Origin: Atlantibacter sp. RC6
GTDB taxonomy: Bacteria > Pseudomonadota > Gammaproteobacteria > Enterobacterales > Enterobacteriaceae
Length of the DNA: 64,000 nucleotides
Direction of reading: 5' to 3'
NCBI RefSeq assembly: GCF_014193285.1
Contig: NZ_JACHZE010000001.1
Span: 124,001-188,000 of the forward strand
Part shown: piece by piece, positions 19,665 to 29,330 of the stretch
Numbering within the stretch: position 1 is the stretch's first letter
Layout: each line of letters starts with the position of its first letter
Position numbers and translations under genes: made by a program
The notes under the pieces: generated by a model
Told to the model about the DNA's origin: nothing
Seen by the model: only the letters and a program-made list of their open reading frames with translations
The model's database searches: none

Positions 19665-20132
19665 ATGATTTCACGAGTTTTGATGATTTCGCTGGTAGGC
19701 TTTACCCTGGCCGGTTGTGTGAATAACGATAGCCTTTCAGGTGATGTTTATAGCGCATCGGAAGCTAAACAGGTGCAGCGCGTCACCTATGGCACCGTTG
19801 TGAATGTGCGCCCGGTGCAGATCCAGGGCGGAGACGACAATAACGCGATCGGCGCTATCGGCGGCGCGGTACTGGGCGGTTTTCTGGGTAACACCATCGG
19901 CGGCGGCACCGGCCGTTCTCTGGCTACTGCCGCAGGCGCAGTGGCAGGCGGCGTAGCCGGCCAGGGCGTACAGGGCGCGATGAACAAAACCCAGGGTGTC
20001 GAACTGGAAATTCGTAAAGACGACGGCGACACCATCATGGTTGTTCAGAAACAGGGCGCAACCAAGTTCTCCCCCGGTCAGCGTGTGGTCATGGCGAATA
20101 AAGGCAGCCAGGTTACCGTATCTCCGCGTTAA
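19665..20132 (+). CDS. slyB: SlyB: outer-membrane lipoprotein of the PhoPQ stress response
   Basis: The 155-residue lipoprotein has signal MISRVLMISLVGFTLAGC (lipobox LAGC). A glycine-zipper segment with repeated GGxxGG/GxxxG (about residues 66-108) follows, then a small beta domain. The same length and sequence occur in E. coli SlyB, which forms discs around outer-membrane proteins under envelope stress. AACAGGAG precedes the ATG. Low Mg2+ induction through PhoP is expected from the promoter. Confidence 0.96.
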   Translation: MISRVLMISLVGFTLAGCVNNDSLSGDVYSASEAKQVQRVTYGTVVNVRPVQIQGGDDNNAIGAIGGAVLGGFLGNTIGGGTGRSLATAAGAVAGGVAGQGVQGAMNKTQGVELEIRKDDGDTIMVVQKQGATKFSPGQRVVMANKGSQVTVSPR

Positions 20133-20431
20133 TCCTTATTCCGGGAGCGGCTGTTCAGCCGCTCTTTTGTCTGACGCATATTATTTTATTGTTCCCTACT
20201 CTTATTTCAGATAAACCCCTATAATAATCTCAACCGTGTTCAGTAAAGCTATCGCAATTTTATAAATAAATCTGCGAACATCATGCTTAAACTGTTCATC
20301 AGAGCGCCGCCGCTTATTATCACATTCATTTATATTTTCATTAACAGTTTTTTGATGAGAATTAATTCATCCTTAAAATAACACAGCCAGTTTAGCAATG
20401 ACGTTTATTGCCCATGCTTAAGGCATCGAAA
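20133..20431. other. Non-coding region between slyB and the diguanylate cyclase
   Basis: After the slyB terminator the stretch is AT-rich and without a credible gene. It must hold the promoter of the cyclase gene. Its composition is poorer in G+C than the neighbouring conserved genes. Confidence 0.6.
20145..20168 (+). terminator. Terminator after slyB
   Basis: The stem GAGCGGCTG/CAGCCGCTC with a very short loop is followed by TTTTGT. Confidence 0.85.
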
Positions 20432-21793
20432 ATGCGCAAAAAAAAGATGACGCCGTTCACAAAAAAATTAATGTTCACGCTATTTAGCCTTTCCTTTTTT
20501 TTGATTTTACATATTTTATTCACCCATCACTTTAACTACTCTACACAATTATCTCCGGTACTTTACCCGGGGTTAACAATATTATTAATGGTACTCCACC
20601 TGTTGATTGCCAGCTTATTATTTATGCGGGTTTATTGTGACAGTAAGCGGTTTTATCTGGTGGCGATTGCCTTTGGTTTTCTCGGCTCTTCGCTACTGAT
20701 GACCGGTACGCTCGCCAGCCTGTCCGCCTGGTATACTAACCAACGGGGAGGTGCCGACAGTTATAATAACGTGGCGATTTTTATGATGTTCCGCAACATC
20801 TTGCTGGCCTCTATGTGTTGCTGTACCGCCTTGTTTTACGCCCTGCGCATACGTGCCGAATCCACGATAACGCGCCGGGCAGGCTTTACGCTGGTAATCG
20901 GTGTTACGGCAACGCTGATGCTGCTGGGTTATACCTTTTCCAGTTTCGGCCCGGTACTTTCAGTGGATTTAATCGATGAGAACTCCTTAACCTGGCTGCC
21001 GATATGGCATGGTAAAATTGCCTGGTGCATAATGGCTTTATGGTTTACTGCACTCGCGTTGATCATTCATTTCACGCAACTGAAAAATTTACTTTGGCTG
21101 GGGCTGGCCATTTTATGCGCATGCAATATCGGCACGATTATTATTATGCTGTCGGACTCGCGCACCAATAGTCTGGCCTGGTTCTATTCCCGAATCTTTG
21201 AAACCGTTTCGACGTTGATAATTTTGCTGGTGCTGTTATGTGATGTGTTTCAACTTTATCAACGTTCGTATCAGAAATACCAAATTTCCTATCATGATGC
21301 CCTGCACGATACATTAAGCGGTCTTTATAATCGGCGGTTTTTGTTTGAACAAGCCCAGCTCGAGTTAAAAAACGCCAGCGCTGTGAATCCCCTTTCTTTC
21401 GTGTTATGCGATATTGATTATTTTAAACGTATTAACGATTGTTACGGTCACCTACAGGGCGATAAGGTTATTAACTTTGTCGGGCAACTTTTAATGAACG
21501 CGGTACGTAGCCATGATGTCGCCGCCAGAACCGGGGGCGACGAATTTGTGCTGCTGCTTATCAGCACGAATAATCAGAATGCCATGAACATCGCCCAGCG
21601 TATCCAGGCGCATATTGCGGTGCAAGACGCTGTCAGCAGCCAGAGTGCTTTACCGGAGCCAGTGACCCTGAGCATGGGGGTCTATACCGCAACGGAGCCA
21701 AATTACACCATCGAAGAGTGCCTCGAACGCGCCGATAAAGCGATGTATTGCGCGAAGCAACAAGGCCGTAACCGGGTTGGGAATGACCAATAA
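20432..21793 (+). CDS. Membrane-bound diguanylate cyclase (GGDEF)
   Basis: About 453 residues with eight hydrophobic spans in the first 280 (MASE-type sensor region), then a GGDEF domain. The active-site motif RTGGDEF is intact (GGDEF at 368-372), and an RxxD inhibitory site (RSHD) lies five residues before it. It should make c-di-GMP and be product-inhibited. There is no EAL domain. The ATG at 20432 is chosen because TAAGG lies 8 nt upstream; in-frame alternatives at 20408 (TTG) and 20414 lack such a site. The gene separates slyB from slyA, which are direct neighbours in E. coli, so it is a lineage-specific gain (or an E. coli loss). Confidence 0.9.
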   Translation: MRKKKMTPFTKKLMFTLFSLSFFLILHILFTHHFNYSTQLSPVLYPGLTILLMVLHLLIASLLFMRVYCDSKRFYLVAIAFGFLGSSLLMTGTLASLSAWYTNQRGGADSYNNVAIFMMFRNILLASMCCCTALFYALRIRAESTITRRAGFTLVIGVTATLMLLGYTFSSFGPVLSVDLIDENSLTWLPIWHGKIAWCIMALWFTALALIIHFTQLKNLLWLGLAILCACNIGTIIIMLSDSRTNSLAWFYSRIFETVSTLIILLVLLCDVFQLYQRSYQKYQISYHDALHDTLSGLYNRRFLFEQAQLELKNASAVNPLSFVLCDIDYFKRINDCYGHLQGDKVINFVGQLLMNAVRSHDVAARTGGDEFVLLLISTNNQNAMNIAQRIQAHIAVQDAVSSQSALPEPVTLSMGVYTATEPNYTIEECLERADKAMYCAKQQGRNRVGNDQ

Positions 21794-21796
21794 GGA

Positions 21797-21822
21797 AAAG
21801 GCCTCGTGAACACGAGGCCTTT
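21797..21822. terminator. Bidirectional terminator between the cyclase gene and slyA
   Basis: The perfect 12-bp stem AAAGGCCTCGTG/CACGAGGCCTTT has a two-base loop. It is flanked by A and T runs and serves both convergent genes. Confidence 0.9.
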
Positions 21823-21824
21823 GA

Positions 21825-22259
21825 TTAATCCTGGCCGTGAAGCCGGATGATGTTCTTCTCAATCCGTTCGATAAGATTGATTAACAGTTCCAGCTCCTGC
21901 TGGCTGATACCGCCGAGGATTTCGCCCCGGGTTTTGCGGATCACATCTTCCATTTCAGTGATGATGGGCGCCGCTTTTTCAGTCAGCTTAATGCGTTTTG
22001 CGCGTCTGTCGTTAGCACAGGTGTGACGGGCAATCAGCCCCTTCTCTTCCAGTTGGTCCAGGGTACGCACCAGCGATGGCTGTTCGATGCCGATCGCTTT
22101 AGCCAGTTGTATTTGCGATTGATCGGGCGGCAACTCGTGAATGTTATGCAATGTGACCCAGTGGGTTTGCGTCAACTCCAGAGGTTTCAGGCGATGGTCA
22201 ATCAGAGCACGCCATATGCGTACCAGCCGCGCCAGATCAGAACCGAGTGGCGATTCCAA
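21825..22259 (-). CDS. slyA: SlyA: MarR-family transcription factor
   Basis: The 144-residue winged-helix regulator matches E. coli and Salmonella SlyA, which counters H-NS silencing and responds to small aromatic ligands. The DNA-binding helix is in the [23 protein letters not shown] region, with a basic wing ([12 protein letters not shown]). I place the start at the TTG 22259, because AAGGAG sits 6 nt upstream and this gives the usual 144 residues. An ATG two codons earlier directly abuts the Shine-Dalgarno sequence. The gene is divergent from ydhIJK and has its own operator upstream. Confidence 0.94.
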   Translation of the reverse strand: MESPLGSDLARLVRIWRALIDHRLKPLELTQTHWVTLHNIHELPPDQSQIQLAKAIGIEQPSLVRTLDQLEEKGLIARHTCANDRRAKRIKLTEKAAPIITEMEDVIRKTRGEILGGISQQELELLINLIERIEKNIIRLHGQD

Positions 22260-22275
22260 TTTCATCTCCTTATAA

Positions 22276-22287
22276 TTAGCTTGCTAA
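22276..22287. promoter_or_regulatory. SlyA operator in the slyA/ydhI intergenic region
   Basis: TTAGCTTGCTAA is the exact reverse complement of the SlyA consensus TTAGCAAGCTAA. It lies in the slyA leader just before its ribosome-binding site, implying autorepression. It may also affect divergent ydhIJK. Confidence 0.8.
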
Positions 22288-22441
22288 CTTATTATACTGA
22301 TTTTAAACTTAGTGTGCAGCATTTATATGTCTAAAACAAATTACTGATTTATCTGCCGCTTCGCGCAAAGTCTATAATTTGATTTTACAACCTGTCAGGG
22401 AAACAGCGTGTTATGGCCGTTATGATTAGGGTTAATCCGAA

Positions 22442-22684
22442 GTGAAACTGTTATCTATGCCGCCCGGTATGCCGCTCCAGGATGTGGTGGTTGGCGCCTC
22501 TGTCTATTTCCCCCCGATTTTTAAAGCGGTGTTTATCGGCCTGTTTATCTGGCTTATCGTGCATCGCTTAGTGCGTAACTGGCTCTATTCAGGCGCAGTC
22601 TGGCACCCAACGCTGATGGATTTATCGCTGTTTGTCCTGTCGGTATGCGGCGGGATGTTTCTTCTGACTACAGGGCTGTTTTGA
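22442..22684 (+). CDS. ydhI: YdhI: small membrane protein (DUF1656)
   Basis: The 80-residue protein has two hydrophobic spans (about residues 23-41 and 58-77). It matches E. coli YdhI and AaeX-type DUF1656 proteins that accompany HlyD/FUSC efflux pairs. GTG at 22442 is the only good start, although its ribosome-binding site is weak. It is first of the ydhIJK unit, which is SlyA-regulated in E. coli. Confidence 0.88.
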   Translation: MKLLSMPPGMPLQDVVVGASVYFPPIFKAVFIGLFIWLIVHRLVRNWLYSGAVWHPTLMDLSLFVLSVCGGMFLLTTGLF

Positions 22685-22686
22685 TA

Positions 22687-23538
22687 ATGAAGACCGTGAA
22701 GTACTTTTCCACCCTGATTGTTCTGGCGGCGGCCCTTCTGGCCGGCTGGTGGCTGTGGAACTATTACATGCAGTCTCCCTGGACGCGCGACGGGAAAGTG
22801 CGCGCTGAACTGGTGGATATATCGCCCCAGGTCGGCGGCACCATCACGCAAATCGATGTGCGCGATAATCAATTTGTCAAAGCTGGCGCGCCGCTGTTCA
22901 GCATAGACGCCACGCCGTTCCACATTGCGGTACTCAACGCGCAAGCGCAGCTGGCCCATGCCCAGTCCGACCTGGCGAAAGCGCAGAATGAAGCCAACCG
23001 CCGCCAGCATCTGCCGCAAAACTATATTTCCGCCGAAGAGTTAGATAGCGCCACCATCAATGTGAAAGCCATGCAGGCCGCCGTGAATGTGGCAAAGGCC
23101 TCGCTGGAGCAGGCCCAATGGCAACTCTCCCAGACCAGGGTGACCGCGCCGGTTGACGGCTGGGTGACCAATCTGTCGGTACGCGTCGGTAACTACGCTT
23201 CCACGGGCGCGCCGGTTTTTGCGTTAATCGACAGCCACTCTTTTTACGTTGTCGGCTATTTTGAAGAGACCAAACTTCGCCATATCGCCCCGGGCGCAAC
23301 GGCCAGAATCACCCTGCTCAATAACGATACGCCGCTTACCGGCCGCGTTGAGAGCATTGGCCGGGCTATTTACGATCAAAGTGTGGAAACCGACAGTGGG
23401 CTGGTGCCTGACGTCAAACCCAATGTGCCCTGGGTCAGGCTGGCTCAGCGGGTGCCGGTACGTTTCGAACTGCAAAACGTACCGGATAACGCGCTGTTAG
23501 TTTCCGGCACCACCTGCACCATCGCTATCGAGCAATAA
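22687..23538 (+). CDS. ydhJ: YdhJ: HlyD-family membrane fusion protein
   Basis: The 283-residue periplasmic adaptor starts at ATG 22687, two bases after the ydhI stop. An N-terminal anchor covers about residues 7-26. A split biotinyl-lipoyl domain (VRAELVDISPQVGGTI, then RVTAPVDGWVTNLSV) flanks a coiled-coil hairpin (about residues 78-140), with a beta-barrel behind. It would link YdhK to an outer-membrane channel, as AaeA does. The in-frame extension upstream lies inside ydhI and is not used. Confidence 0.92.
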   Translation: MKTVKYFSTLIVLAAALLAGWWLWNYYMQSPWTRDGKVRAELVDISPQVGGTITQIDVRDNQFVKAGAPLFSIDATPFHIAVLNAQAQLAHAQSDLAKAQNEANRRQHLPQNYISAEELDSATINVKAMQAAVNVAKASLEQAQWQLSQTRVTAPVDGWVTNLSVRVGNYASTGAPVFALIDSHSFYVVGYFEETKLRHIAPGATARITLLNNDTPLTGRVESIGRAIYDQSVETDSGLVPDVKPNVPWVRLAQRVPVRFELQNVPDNALLVSGTTCTIAIEQ

Positions 23539-23541
23539 TCC

Positions 23542-25578
23542 ATGATTCCCGGCTGGCTTGACTGGCAACGCACGCCCTGGGGCAAAGCATCGGGCAACCA
23601 GTGGCGCTATGCCCTGCGCAACGCGATTGCCATGTGCCTTGCGCTGAGTATCGCCTACGCGCTCGATCTGGATGAACCTTACTGGGCCATGACTTCGGCC
23701 GCCGTGGTGAGTTTCCCGACTCCCGGCGGCGTAATCAGTAAAAGCCTTGGCCGCGTGGTGGGCAGTCTGATCGGTGCCAGCGCATCGCTGATGATTGCCG
23801 GAAGCACGCTCAACGATCCGTGGTTTTTTTCACTTTCCATGGCCGGCTGGCTGGCGCTATGTACATGGACGTCCAGCCATTTTCATAATAACGCTGCCTA
23901 TGCCGCCCAGCTGGCGGGTTATACCGCCGCGATCATCGCCTTTACCATGGTGAACACCGTGGAAACCACCCAGCTCTGGGATATCGCCCAGGCCAGGGTT
24001 TGTGAAGTGCTGATCGGCATCGCCTGCGGCGGTTTTATGATGATGGTACTGCCCAGCACCTCTGATGGCAGTACGCTGCTGGTCTCCCTGAAAACCCAGC
24101 ACGCACGGCTGTTGGAACATGCCAGTTTGCTCTGGCAGCCGGAAACCACCGACGCGATGCGCACCGCTCACCAGGGAATGATTAGCCAGATTTTGACGTT
24201 GAATATTTTGCGTATCCAGGCGTTCTGGAGTCATTACCGGTTTCGTCAAAACAACAATCTGCTTAATGCCATCCTGCATCAACAGTTACGGTTGACCAGC
24301 ACCATTTCCGGCCTGCGCCGTTTAATCATTAACTGGCACGATATGCCGCCACATATCGCTGCGCTACAGAGCGATCTGCTGGCGGAACTGGCGCGTGATA
24401 AGCCGGATCGTTACCGCATTGCACGCCTGCTGGCGCTGTGCCTGCCCGAGAAAAGTAATGATTATCGGCACCTCGCGTACTGGCAGCGCCTGCGCTATTT
24501 TTGCCACACCTATCTAGGGGTCAATCATCAACGGGTGGCGCTGGAAAACGATCGCGCAGGCATCGACGTACCCGCGCCGAAAACCGCCTCGCTCACCCGC
24601 CATGCCGATATTGCCGAAGCGTTGTGGAATGCGTTACGCACATTTTGCGTCATCACCTTGGGCTGCGCCTGGACAATAACGGCGCAATGGGATGCCGGCA
24701 GCTCCGCCCTGACCATGATCGCCATCTGCTGCGTACTTTACTCCTCGTCGCCCTCCCCGCATCAGTCGTTGTCCCTGCTGATGCGCACCCTGATTTTGCT
24801 GTCACTGTTTAGCTTCGCGGTAAAATTCGGCCTGATGATCCGGGTCACCGAATTGTGGGAATTCCTGCTGTTTTTATTTCCCCTGCTCGCCACCATGCAG
24901 TTAATGAAGCTCCAGCAGCCCAAATTCGCTGGCCTTTGGGGGCAATTGATTGTTTTTATGGGTTCCTTTATCGCGGTGACCAACCCGCCGGTGTATGACT
25001 TTGGTGATTTTCTTAACGATAACCTCGCCAAAATCATCGGCGTTGGCCTGGCCTGGATGGCGTTCTCGATCCTGAAACCCGGCTCGGACACGCGCAAAGG
25101 CCGCCGCCATATTCGGGCGCTGCGCCGGGGATTTATCGATCAGTTAAGCCGTAAACCCGAGTACAGCGAGAGCGAATTCGAATCGCTGGTTTATCATCAC
25201 ATCCACCAGCTAAGCCAGGCGAAAGAGGAGACCGCCCGCCGCTGGCTGCTGCGCTGGGGCGTGGTATTACTTAACTGTTCACATGTGGTATGGGCGCTAC
25301 GCGCCTGGGAAGCGCGTTCCGATCCGCTGGCGCAGGTGCGGGATGTCTGCATCAGCACGTTGCGCAACGTAATGAGCGAGCGCGGCATTCAGAAAAAACC
25401 GCTTGGGGTCGCGTTGAATGAGTTGCAGCGCTATGCCGAGGTGTTAGCCAGGCGTAACGATCCGGCTGCGGTGGAATTAGCGGCGTTAATTTGGCGATTG
25501 TACTGCTCGCTAAAACAGCTGGAACAAGCGCCGACAGCGGACAATCCCGCTAACGGCGCACCGGCTGCTATTTTATAA
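23542..25578 (+). CDS. ydhK: YdhK: FUSC/AaeB-family efflux protein
   Basis: The 678-residue protein has two blocks of about five membrane spans (residues 25-170 and 365-510), each followed by a large cytoplasmic domain. This is the AaeB/fusaric-acid-resistance architecture and matches E. coli YdhK (670 aa). With YdhJ it should form an efflux pump, perhaps for aromatic acids by analogy with AaeAB. Its 3' end overlaps the convergent sodC stop region by 11 bp. Confidence 0.92.
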   Translation: MIPGWLDWQRTPWGKASGNQWRYALRNAIAMCLALSIAYALDLDEPYWAMTSAAVVSFPTPGGVISKSLGRVVGSLIGASASLMIAGSTLNDPWFFSLSMAGWLALCTWTSSHFHNNAAYAAQLAGYTAAIIAFTMVNTVETTQLWDIAQARVCEVLIGIACGGFMMMVLPSTSDGSTLLVSLKTQHARLLEHASLLWQPETTDAMRTAHQGMISQILTLNILRIQAFWSHYRFRQNNNLLNAILHQQLRLTSTISGLRRLIINWHDMPPHIAALQSDLLAELARDKPDRYRIARLLALCLPEKSNDYRHLAYWQRLRYFCHTYLGVNHQRVALENDRAGIDVPAPKTASLTRHADIAEALWNALRTFCVITLGCAWTITAQWDAGSSALTMIAICCVLYSSSPSPHQSLSLLMRTLILLSLFSFAVKFGLMIRVTELWEFLLFLFPLLATMQLMKLQQPKFAGLWGQLIVFMGSFIAVTNPPVYDFGDFLNDNLAKIIGVGLAWMAFSILKPGSDTRKGRRHIRALRRGFIDQLSRKPEYSESEFESLVYHHIHQLSQAKEETARRWLLRWGVVLLNCSHVVWALRAWEARSDPLAQVRDVCISTLRNVMSERGIQKKPLGVALNELQRYAEVLARRNDPAAVELAALIWRLYCSLKQLEQAPTADNPANGAPAAIL

Positions 25579-26089
25579 CGCCGCAGGCAAAGCGTGCCCC
25601 GCCACCGCCAAGCGGTTCCGGTTTATCAGACATGTTATCGCCGCCGACGTGGATCATCAGCGCTTTGCCTTTTACTTCATCCAGTTTTTTCAGGCGTGGC
25701 GCGGTCACCGCTTCTTTCGCGTTGCCGTCTTTATCCACTAACAGCACCGGGAGATCCCCAATATGGCCTGCGCCCTCTGGGCCCTGGTGCTTACCTGTGC
25801 TTTGCGGGTCGAGGTGGCCCCCCGCCGCTTCAGCAGCGGACGGCTTACCGTTTTTCATCGCTGGTTCGCAGCTGCCGTTGGCGTGGATGTGGAAACCGCG
25901 CTCGCCGGGCGGCAGCGCTTTTAGATCGGGGGTGAATTTCAGGCCGTTGTCGGTCTCTTCGATTTCGACTTCACCGATGGACTGGCCAATGCCCTGAGGC
26001 GTAACCAGATGCATCTCGACGTCTTCACTGGCTGCCTGGGCTGCGCCGCAGGCAAACAGAACGACCATTGCCAGACTGATCTTTTTCAT
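25568..26089 (-). CDS. sodC: Periplasmic Cu/Zn superoxide dismutase
   Basis: The 173-residue precursor has signal peptide [19 protein letters not shown]. The metal ligands appear in [11 protein letters not shown], the HLDP...[14 protein letters not shown] zinc loop, and [12 protein letters not shown] disulfide is expected between CEP and FACGVIK. It removes periplasmic superoxide. Convergent with ydhK, overlapping its end; E. coli has the same arrangement. Confidence 0.97.
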   Translation of the reverse strand: MKKISLAMVVLFACGAAQAASEDVEMHLVTPQGIGQSIGEVEIEETDNGLKFTPDLKALPPGERGFHIHANGSCEPAMKNGKPSAAEAAGGHLDPQSTGKHQGPEGAGHIGDLPVLLVDKDGNAKEAVTAPRLKKLDEVKGKALMIHVGGDNMSDKPEPLGGGGARFACGVIK

Positions 26090-26169
26090 CGTGCCTCCTG
26101 ATTCATGAATTTGCCTGTTAAGTCTAGAACATAGGCAAGATTCGAACCGGGAGGCGACGATTTTAGGAA

Positions 26170-27066
26170 TTACGGCACATCGTAACCCAGCGCGGCTTTA
26201 CGGATGCGGAACCACTGCTGGCGGGTCATTTCCAGCGACAACGCCTGGATGGCGGAACGAACGCGTTCGATTTTCCCCGAGCCGATAATCGGCAGCGGCT
26301 GTGACGGCAGGCGCATCACCCACGCATACACCACCTGTTCGATAGTTTGCGCGCCGATCTCCTGGGCAACCTGTTGCAGTTCGTCACGCAGCGGCTGGAA
26401 CGATTCGTCATTAAACAAACGGCCGCCGCCGAGGCAGGACCACGCCATCGGGCGAATGCGCAGCTGTTGCAACTGGTCAAGCGTGCCGTCCAGCAGCAAC
26501 GGCTGATGAACCGGAGAAATTTCCACCTGGTTGGTCGCCAGAGTAAACGGCAGACGCGACTGGAGCAGCGAGAACTGCGCCGGGGTAAAGTTCGATACGC
26601 CGAAGTGGCGCACTTTGCCCGCCTGATGCAATTGCAAAAAGGCCTCGGCCACGTCATCCGCATCCATCAGCGGGTCCGGACGGTGGATCAGCAGCAGATC
26701 GAGATGCTCCACGGCGAGATTCTTCAGCGACTTTTCGGCGCTTTCAACAATATGCGCGCGGTCGGTGATGTAGTGACCGATTTTGTTTTCCGCTTTGGCA
26801 GTGGTGGCGATGCCGCACTTAGTGACAATTTCCATTCTGTCGCGCAATTGCGGCGCCAGCTTTAACGCTTCGCCAAACGCGGCTTCACACTGGTAGCCGC
26901 CGTAGATATCGGCGTGGTCGACGGTGGTGATCCCCAAATCGAGATGTTGTTCGATAAAGCTGAGCAGCTCGCGCGGCGACATATTCCAGTCCATCAGCCG
27001 CCAGTAGCCCATCACCAGACGCGAAAACTCCGGGCCTTGCGGTGCAAGGGTAATTCGCTGAACCAT
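26170..27066 (-). CDS. ydhF: YdhF: aldo/keto reductase
   Basis: The 298-residue protein has the AKR catalytic set in a TIM barrel: Asp in VDHADIYGGYQCE, Tyr in DIYGGY, Lys in EIVTKCG, His in LLLIHRPDPL. C-terminal NADP-binding residues are in LPIIGSGKIERVRSA. It matches E. coli YdhF. The substrate is unknown; it is transcribed toward sodC with ydhL upstream. Confidence 0.94.
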   Translation of the reverse strand: MVQRITLAPQGPEFSRLVMGYWRLMDWNMSPRELLSFIEQHLDLGITTVDHADIYGGYQCEAAFGEALKLAPQLRDRMEIVTKCGIATTAKAENKIGHYITDRAHIVESAEKSLKNLAVEHLDLLLIHRPDPLMDADDVAEAFLQLHQAGKVRHFGVSNFTPAQFSLLQSRLPFTLATNQVEISPVHQPLLLDGTLDQLQQLRIRPMAWSCLGGGRLFNDESFQPLRDELQQVAQEIGAQTIEQVVYAWVMRLPSQPLPIIGSGKIERVRSAIQALSLEMTRQQWFRIRKAALGYDVP

Positions 27067-27117
27067 CTTAATTTCCTCGACGAATAAATAAAGGCTGAGT
27101 ATACGTGACTGTGCGGG

Positions 27118-27357
27118 CTAGAAAAGTGAAGGTTGTTGCGGTTCATCATCCTGCGAGGTTTTACTGGCGCGCAGTTTACGCAGCCAGCGCTGGCGGCACA
27201 GGCGTAGCACCTCCTGCTTCTGGGCGTCGCTCATCGCTTGCCAGTTGAAGCGCTCGTCCCGGCTGCGCATACAGCCGCGGCAAAAGCCCTTTTCATCGGA
27301 CTGGCAAATCCCGCGACACGGGCTTGGGATCGGGAAAAACTCGAGTTGCTCGGCCAC
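27118..27357 (-). CDS. ydhL: YdhL: DUF1289 Fe-S-type small protein
   Basis: The 79-residue protein starts at a GTG (MAEQLEFFPIPSPCRG). The DUF1289 cysteine pattern is PCRGICQSDEKGFCRGCMRS, possibly binding metal. It is divergent from nemR and shares its regulatory region with the NemR operator, as in E. coli. Function unknown. Confidence 0.9.
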   Translation of the reverse strand: MAEQLEFFPIPSPCRGICQSDEKGFCRGCMRSRDERFNWQAMSDAQKQEVLRLCRQRWLRKLRASKTSQDDEPQQPSLF

Positions 27358-27471
27358 TGGCCCTCCGGATTGAACGCCTTGTTACTATTCAAGCCTGTGA
27401 TAGCGGTTGTTGCAAGTGGCGAACGCTAATCTGTGACAACGTCACGCATAGCGAGCAAGAAATTATTGCAT

Positions 27472-27487
27472 TAGACCGATTGGTCTA
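27472..27487. promoter_or_regulatory. NemR operator upstream of nemR
   Basis: TAGACCGATTGGTCTA is a near-perfect palindrome with TAGACC/GGTCTA arms, the known NemR box. It ends 14 bp before the nemR start and would cover its promoter. Confidence 0.85.
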
Positions 27488-27501
27488 CTACAGTAAGCGC
27501 C

Positions 27502-28098
27502 ATGAACAAGATAGCTGAACACGATACCCGCGAACACATCCTTGCTACCGGCGAGCAGCTTTGCCTGCACCGGGGCTTTGTGGGGATGGGATTGAGCGAG
27601 TTGCTAAAAACCGCTGAAGTGCCGAAGGGCTCGTTCTACCACTACTTCCGTTCAAAAGAAGCGTTTGGTGTGGCGATGCTCGAGCGCTATTACATGGCCT
27701 ATCATCAGCGCCTGACCCAGCATTTTTCCGCACCTGGCGCCAGCGCCCGCGAAAAACTACTGGCGCACTATCAGCAAACGCTTCAGCAGTTTTGCCAGCA
27801 CGATCGGATTAACGGTTGCCTGACGGTGAAGCTGTCTGCCGAGGTGTGCGATTTATCGGAAGATATGCGCGTCGCGCTCGATCGCGGCGCGGCGAAAATT
27901 ATCACCCTGCTGGCGGAAAGCCTGGCGCAGGGGGTTAAGGAAGGCAGCCTGAGGTTAACCGATGATGCCGTTTCCACCGCTAACGTGCTTTACGCCCTGT
28001 GGCTGGGCGCCAGCCTACAGGCCAAAATTACCCGCAGCGCCCTGCCGTTAGAAAGCGCGCTGGCGCATGTAAAAGCCTTACTCTCAGCACCTGAGTAA
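27502..28098 (+). CDS. nemR: NemR: TetR-family repressor sensing electrophiles and hypochlorite
   Basis: The 198-residue TetR-fold protein has an N-terminal helix-turn-helix (LSELLKTAEVPKGSFYHYF, residues 31-49). The sensing pair known in E. coli is present at identical positions, Cys106 in NGCLTVK and Lys175. Oxidation or electrophile modification releases it from the operator and induces nemA and gloA. The start ATG 27502 has only a weak Shine-Dalgarno. Confidence 0.96.
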   Translation: MNKIAEHDTREHILATGEQLCLHRGFVGMGLSELLKTAEVPKGSFYHYFRSKEAFGVAMLERYYMAYHQRLTQHFSAPGASAREKLLAHYQQTLQQFCQHDRINGCLTVKLSAEVCDLSEDMRVALDRGAAKIITLLAESLAQGVKEGSLRLTDDAVSTANVLYALWLGASLQAKITRSALPLESALAHVKALLSAPE

Positions 28099-28110
28099 CA
28101 GGTGCTTTTT
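28086..28110 (+). terminator. Terminator-like hairpin overlapping the nemR stop
   Basis: The stem AGCACCTG/CAGGTGCT has a five-base loop containing the nemR stop codon. TTTTATTT follows. It would attenuate read-through from nemR into nemA. Confidence 0.75.
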
Positions 28111-28124
28111 ATTTCGAACATTAC

Positions 28125-28141
28125 AAGACGACCGGTCTACT
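28125..28141. promoter_or_regulatory. Possible second NemR site directly upstream of nemA
   Basis: AAGACGACCGGTCTACT shares the right arm GGTCTACT with the main NemR box. Its left arm is one base shorter. It lies between the hairpin and the nemA ribosome-binding site. The assignment rests on this similarity only. Confidence 0.4.
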
Positions 28142-28152
28142 CAGGAGTGTTT

Positions 28153-29250
28153 ATGTCATCAGAGAAACTGTTTACCCCGCTCAAAGTGGGTGCTGTCACT
28201 GTGCCGAACCGTGTATTTATGGCTCCGCTGACCCGTCTGCGCAGCATTGAGCCGGGCGATATCCCAACCGCCATGATGGTGGAATATTATCGCCAGCGCG
28301 CCAGCTCCGGTCTGATTATCAGCGAAGCGACCCAGATTTCCGCCCAGGCTAAAGGCTACGCGGGCGCGCCGGGCCTGCACAGCGATGAACAAATCGCCGC
28401 CTGGAAAAAAATTACCGCAGCGGTTCACGAACGTGATGGCCGCATTGCAGTACAACTGTGGCACACAGGCCGTATTTCTCATGCCAGCCTGCAACCGGGC
28501 GGCGAAGCGCCGGTCGCGCCGTCGGCGATCCGTGCAGAAACCCGTACTTCGCTGCGCGATGAACAGGGCCACGCCATCCGCGTCGATACCTCTACTCCGC
28601 GCGCGCTGGAAACTGAAGAGATTTCCGGGATCGTTAATGATTTCCGCCAGGCGGTACTTAACGCCCGCGAAGCCGGATTCGATCTGGTGGAACTGCACGC
28701 CGCCCACGGCTACCTGCTGCACCAGTTTCTCTCCCCTGCGTCCAACCAGCGTACCGACGCCTACGGCGGCAGCATCGAAAACCGCACCCGTCTGGTGCTT
28801 GAAGTGGTGGATTCGGTCAGCGACGCCTGGGCATCCGATCGCATCGGCATTCGCATTTCGCCATTGGGCCCGTTCAATGGCCTCGACAACGGCGAAGACC
28901 AGGAAGAAGCCGCGCTGTACCTGATCGGCGAACTGGCGAAGCGCAATCTGGCTTACCTGCATATTTCCGAACCTGACTGGGCGGGCGGTAAGCCTTACTC
29001 TGACGAATTCCGCGCCAAAGTGCGCCAGCAATACCCGGGCGTCATCATCGGGGCCGGTGCCTACACGGCGGAAAAAGCGGAAGATCTGATTACCAAAGGC
29101 TATATCGACGCCGTGGCGTTTGGCCGCGTCTATATCGCCAACCCGGACCTGGTAGAACGTCTGCAACGCAAAGCGCAACTGAATGCTCAGAAACCGGAGC
29201 TGTTCTACGGCGGCGGCGCGGAAGGCTATATCGACTACCCCACGCTGTGA
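28153..29250 (+). CDS. nemA: N-ethylmaleimide reductase (old yellow enzyme)
   Basis: The 365-residue FMN ene-reductase equals E. coli NemA in length. It reduces N-ethylmaleimide, nitroaromatics and other electrophiles with NADPH. Family features are [15 protein letters not shown] at the N-terminus, the substrate-binding histidines in [13 protein letters not shown], and the FMN phosphate site [16 protein letters not shown] 28153, behind CAGGAG, is chosen over an upstream in-frame TTG. nemR-nemA-gloA form the detoxification unit. Confidence 0.96.
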   Translation: MSSEKLFTPLKVGAVTVPNRVFMAPLTRLRSIEPGDIPTAMMVEYYRQRASSGLIISEATQISAQAKGYAGAPGLHSDEQIAAWKKITAAVHERDGRIAVQLWHTGRISHASLQPGGEAPVAPSAIRAETRTSLRDEQGHAIRVDTSTPRALETEEISGIVNDFRQAVLNAREAGFDLVELHAAHGYLLHQFLSPASNQRTDAYGGSIENRTRLVLEVVDSVSDAWASDRIGIRISPLGPFNGLDNGEDQEEAALYLIGELAKRNLAYLHISEPDWAGGKPYSDEFRAKVRQQYPGVIIGAGAYTAEKAEDLITKGYIDAVAFGRVYIANPDLVERLQRKAQLNAQKPELFYGGGAEGYIDYPTL

Positions 29251-29330
29251 TGGGAATTGATAGCGGCGACATATCGCCGCTATACTCAAATTCCCTTAAT
29301 GGTTAAAAACTTACAGATAACGAGGATGTT

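Noticed and set aside
28159..29289. 376-codon open frame antisense to nemA
   Set aside because: It is an antisense shadow of a highly conserved gene in high-GC DNA; its composition is unnatural and no motifs are seen.
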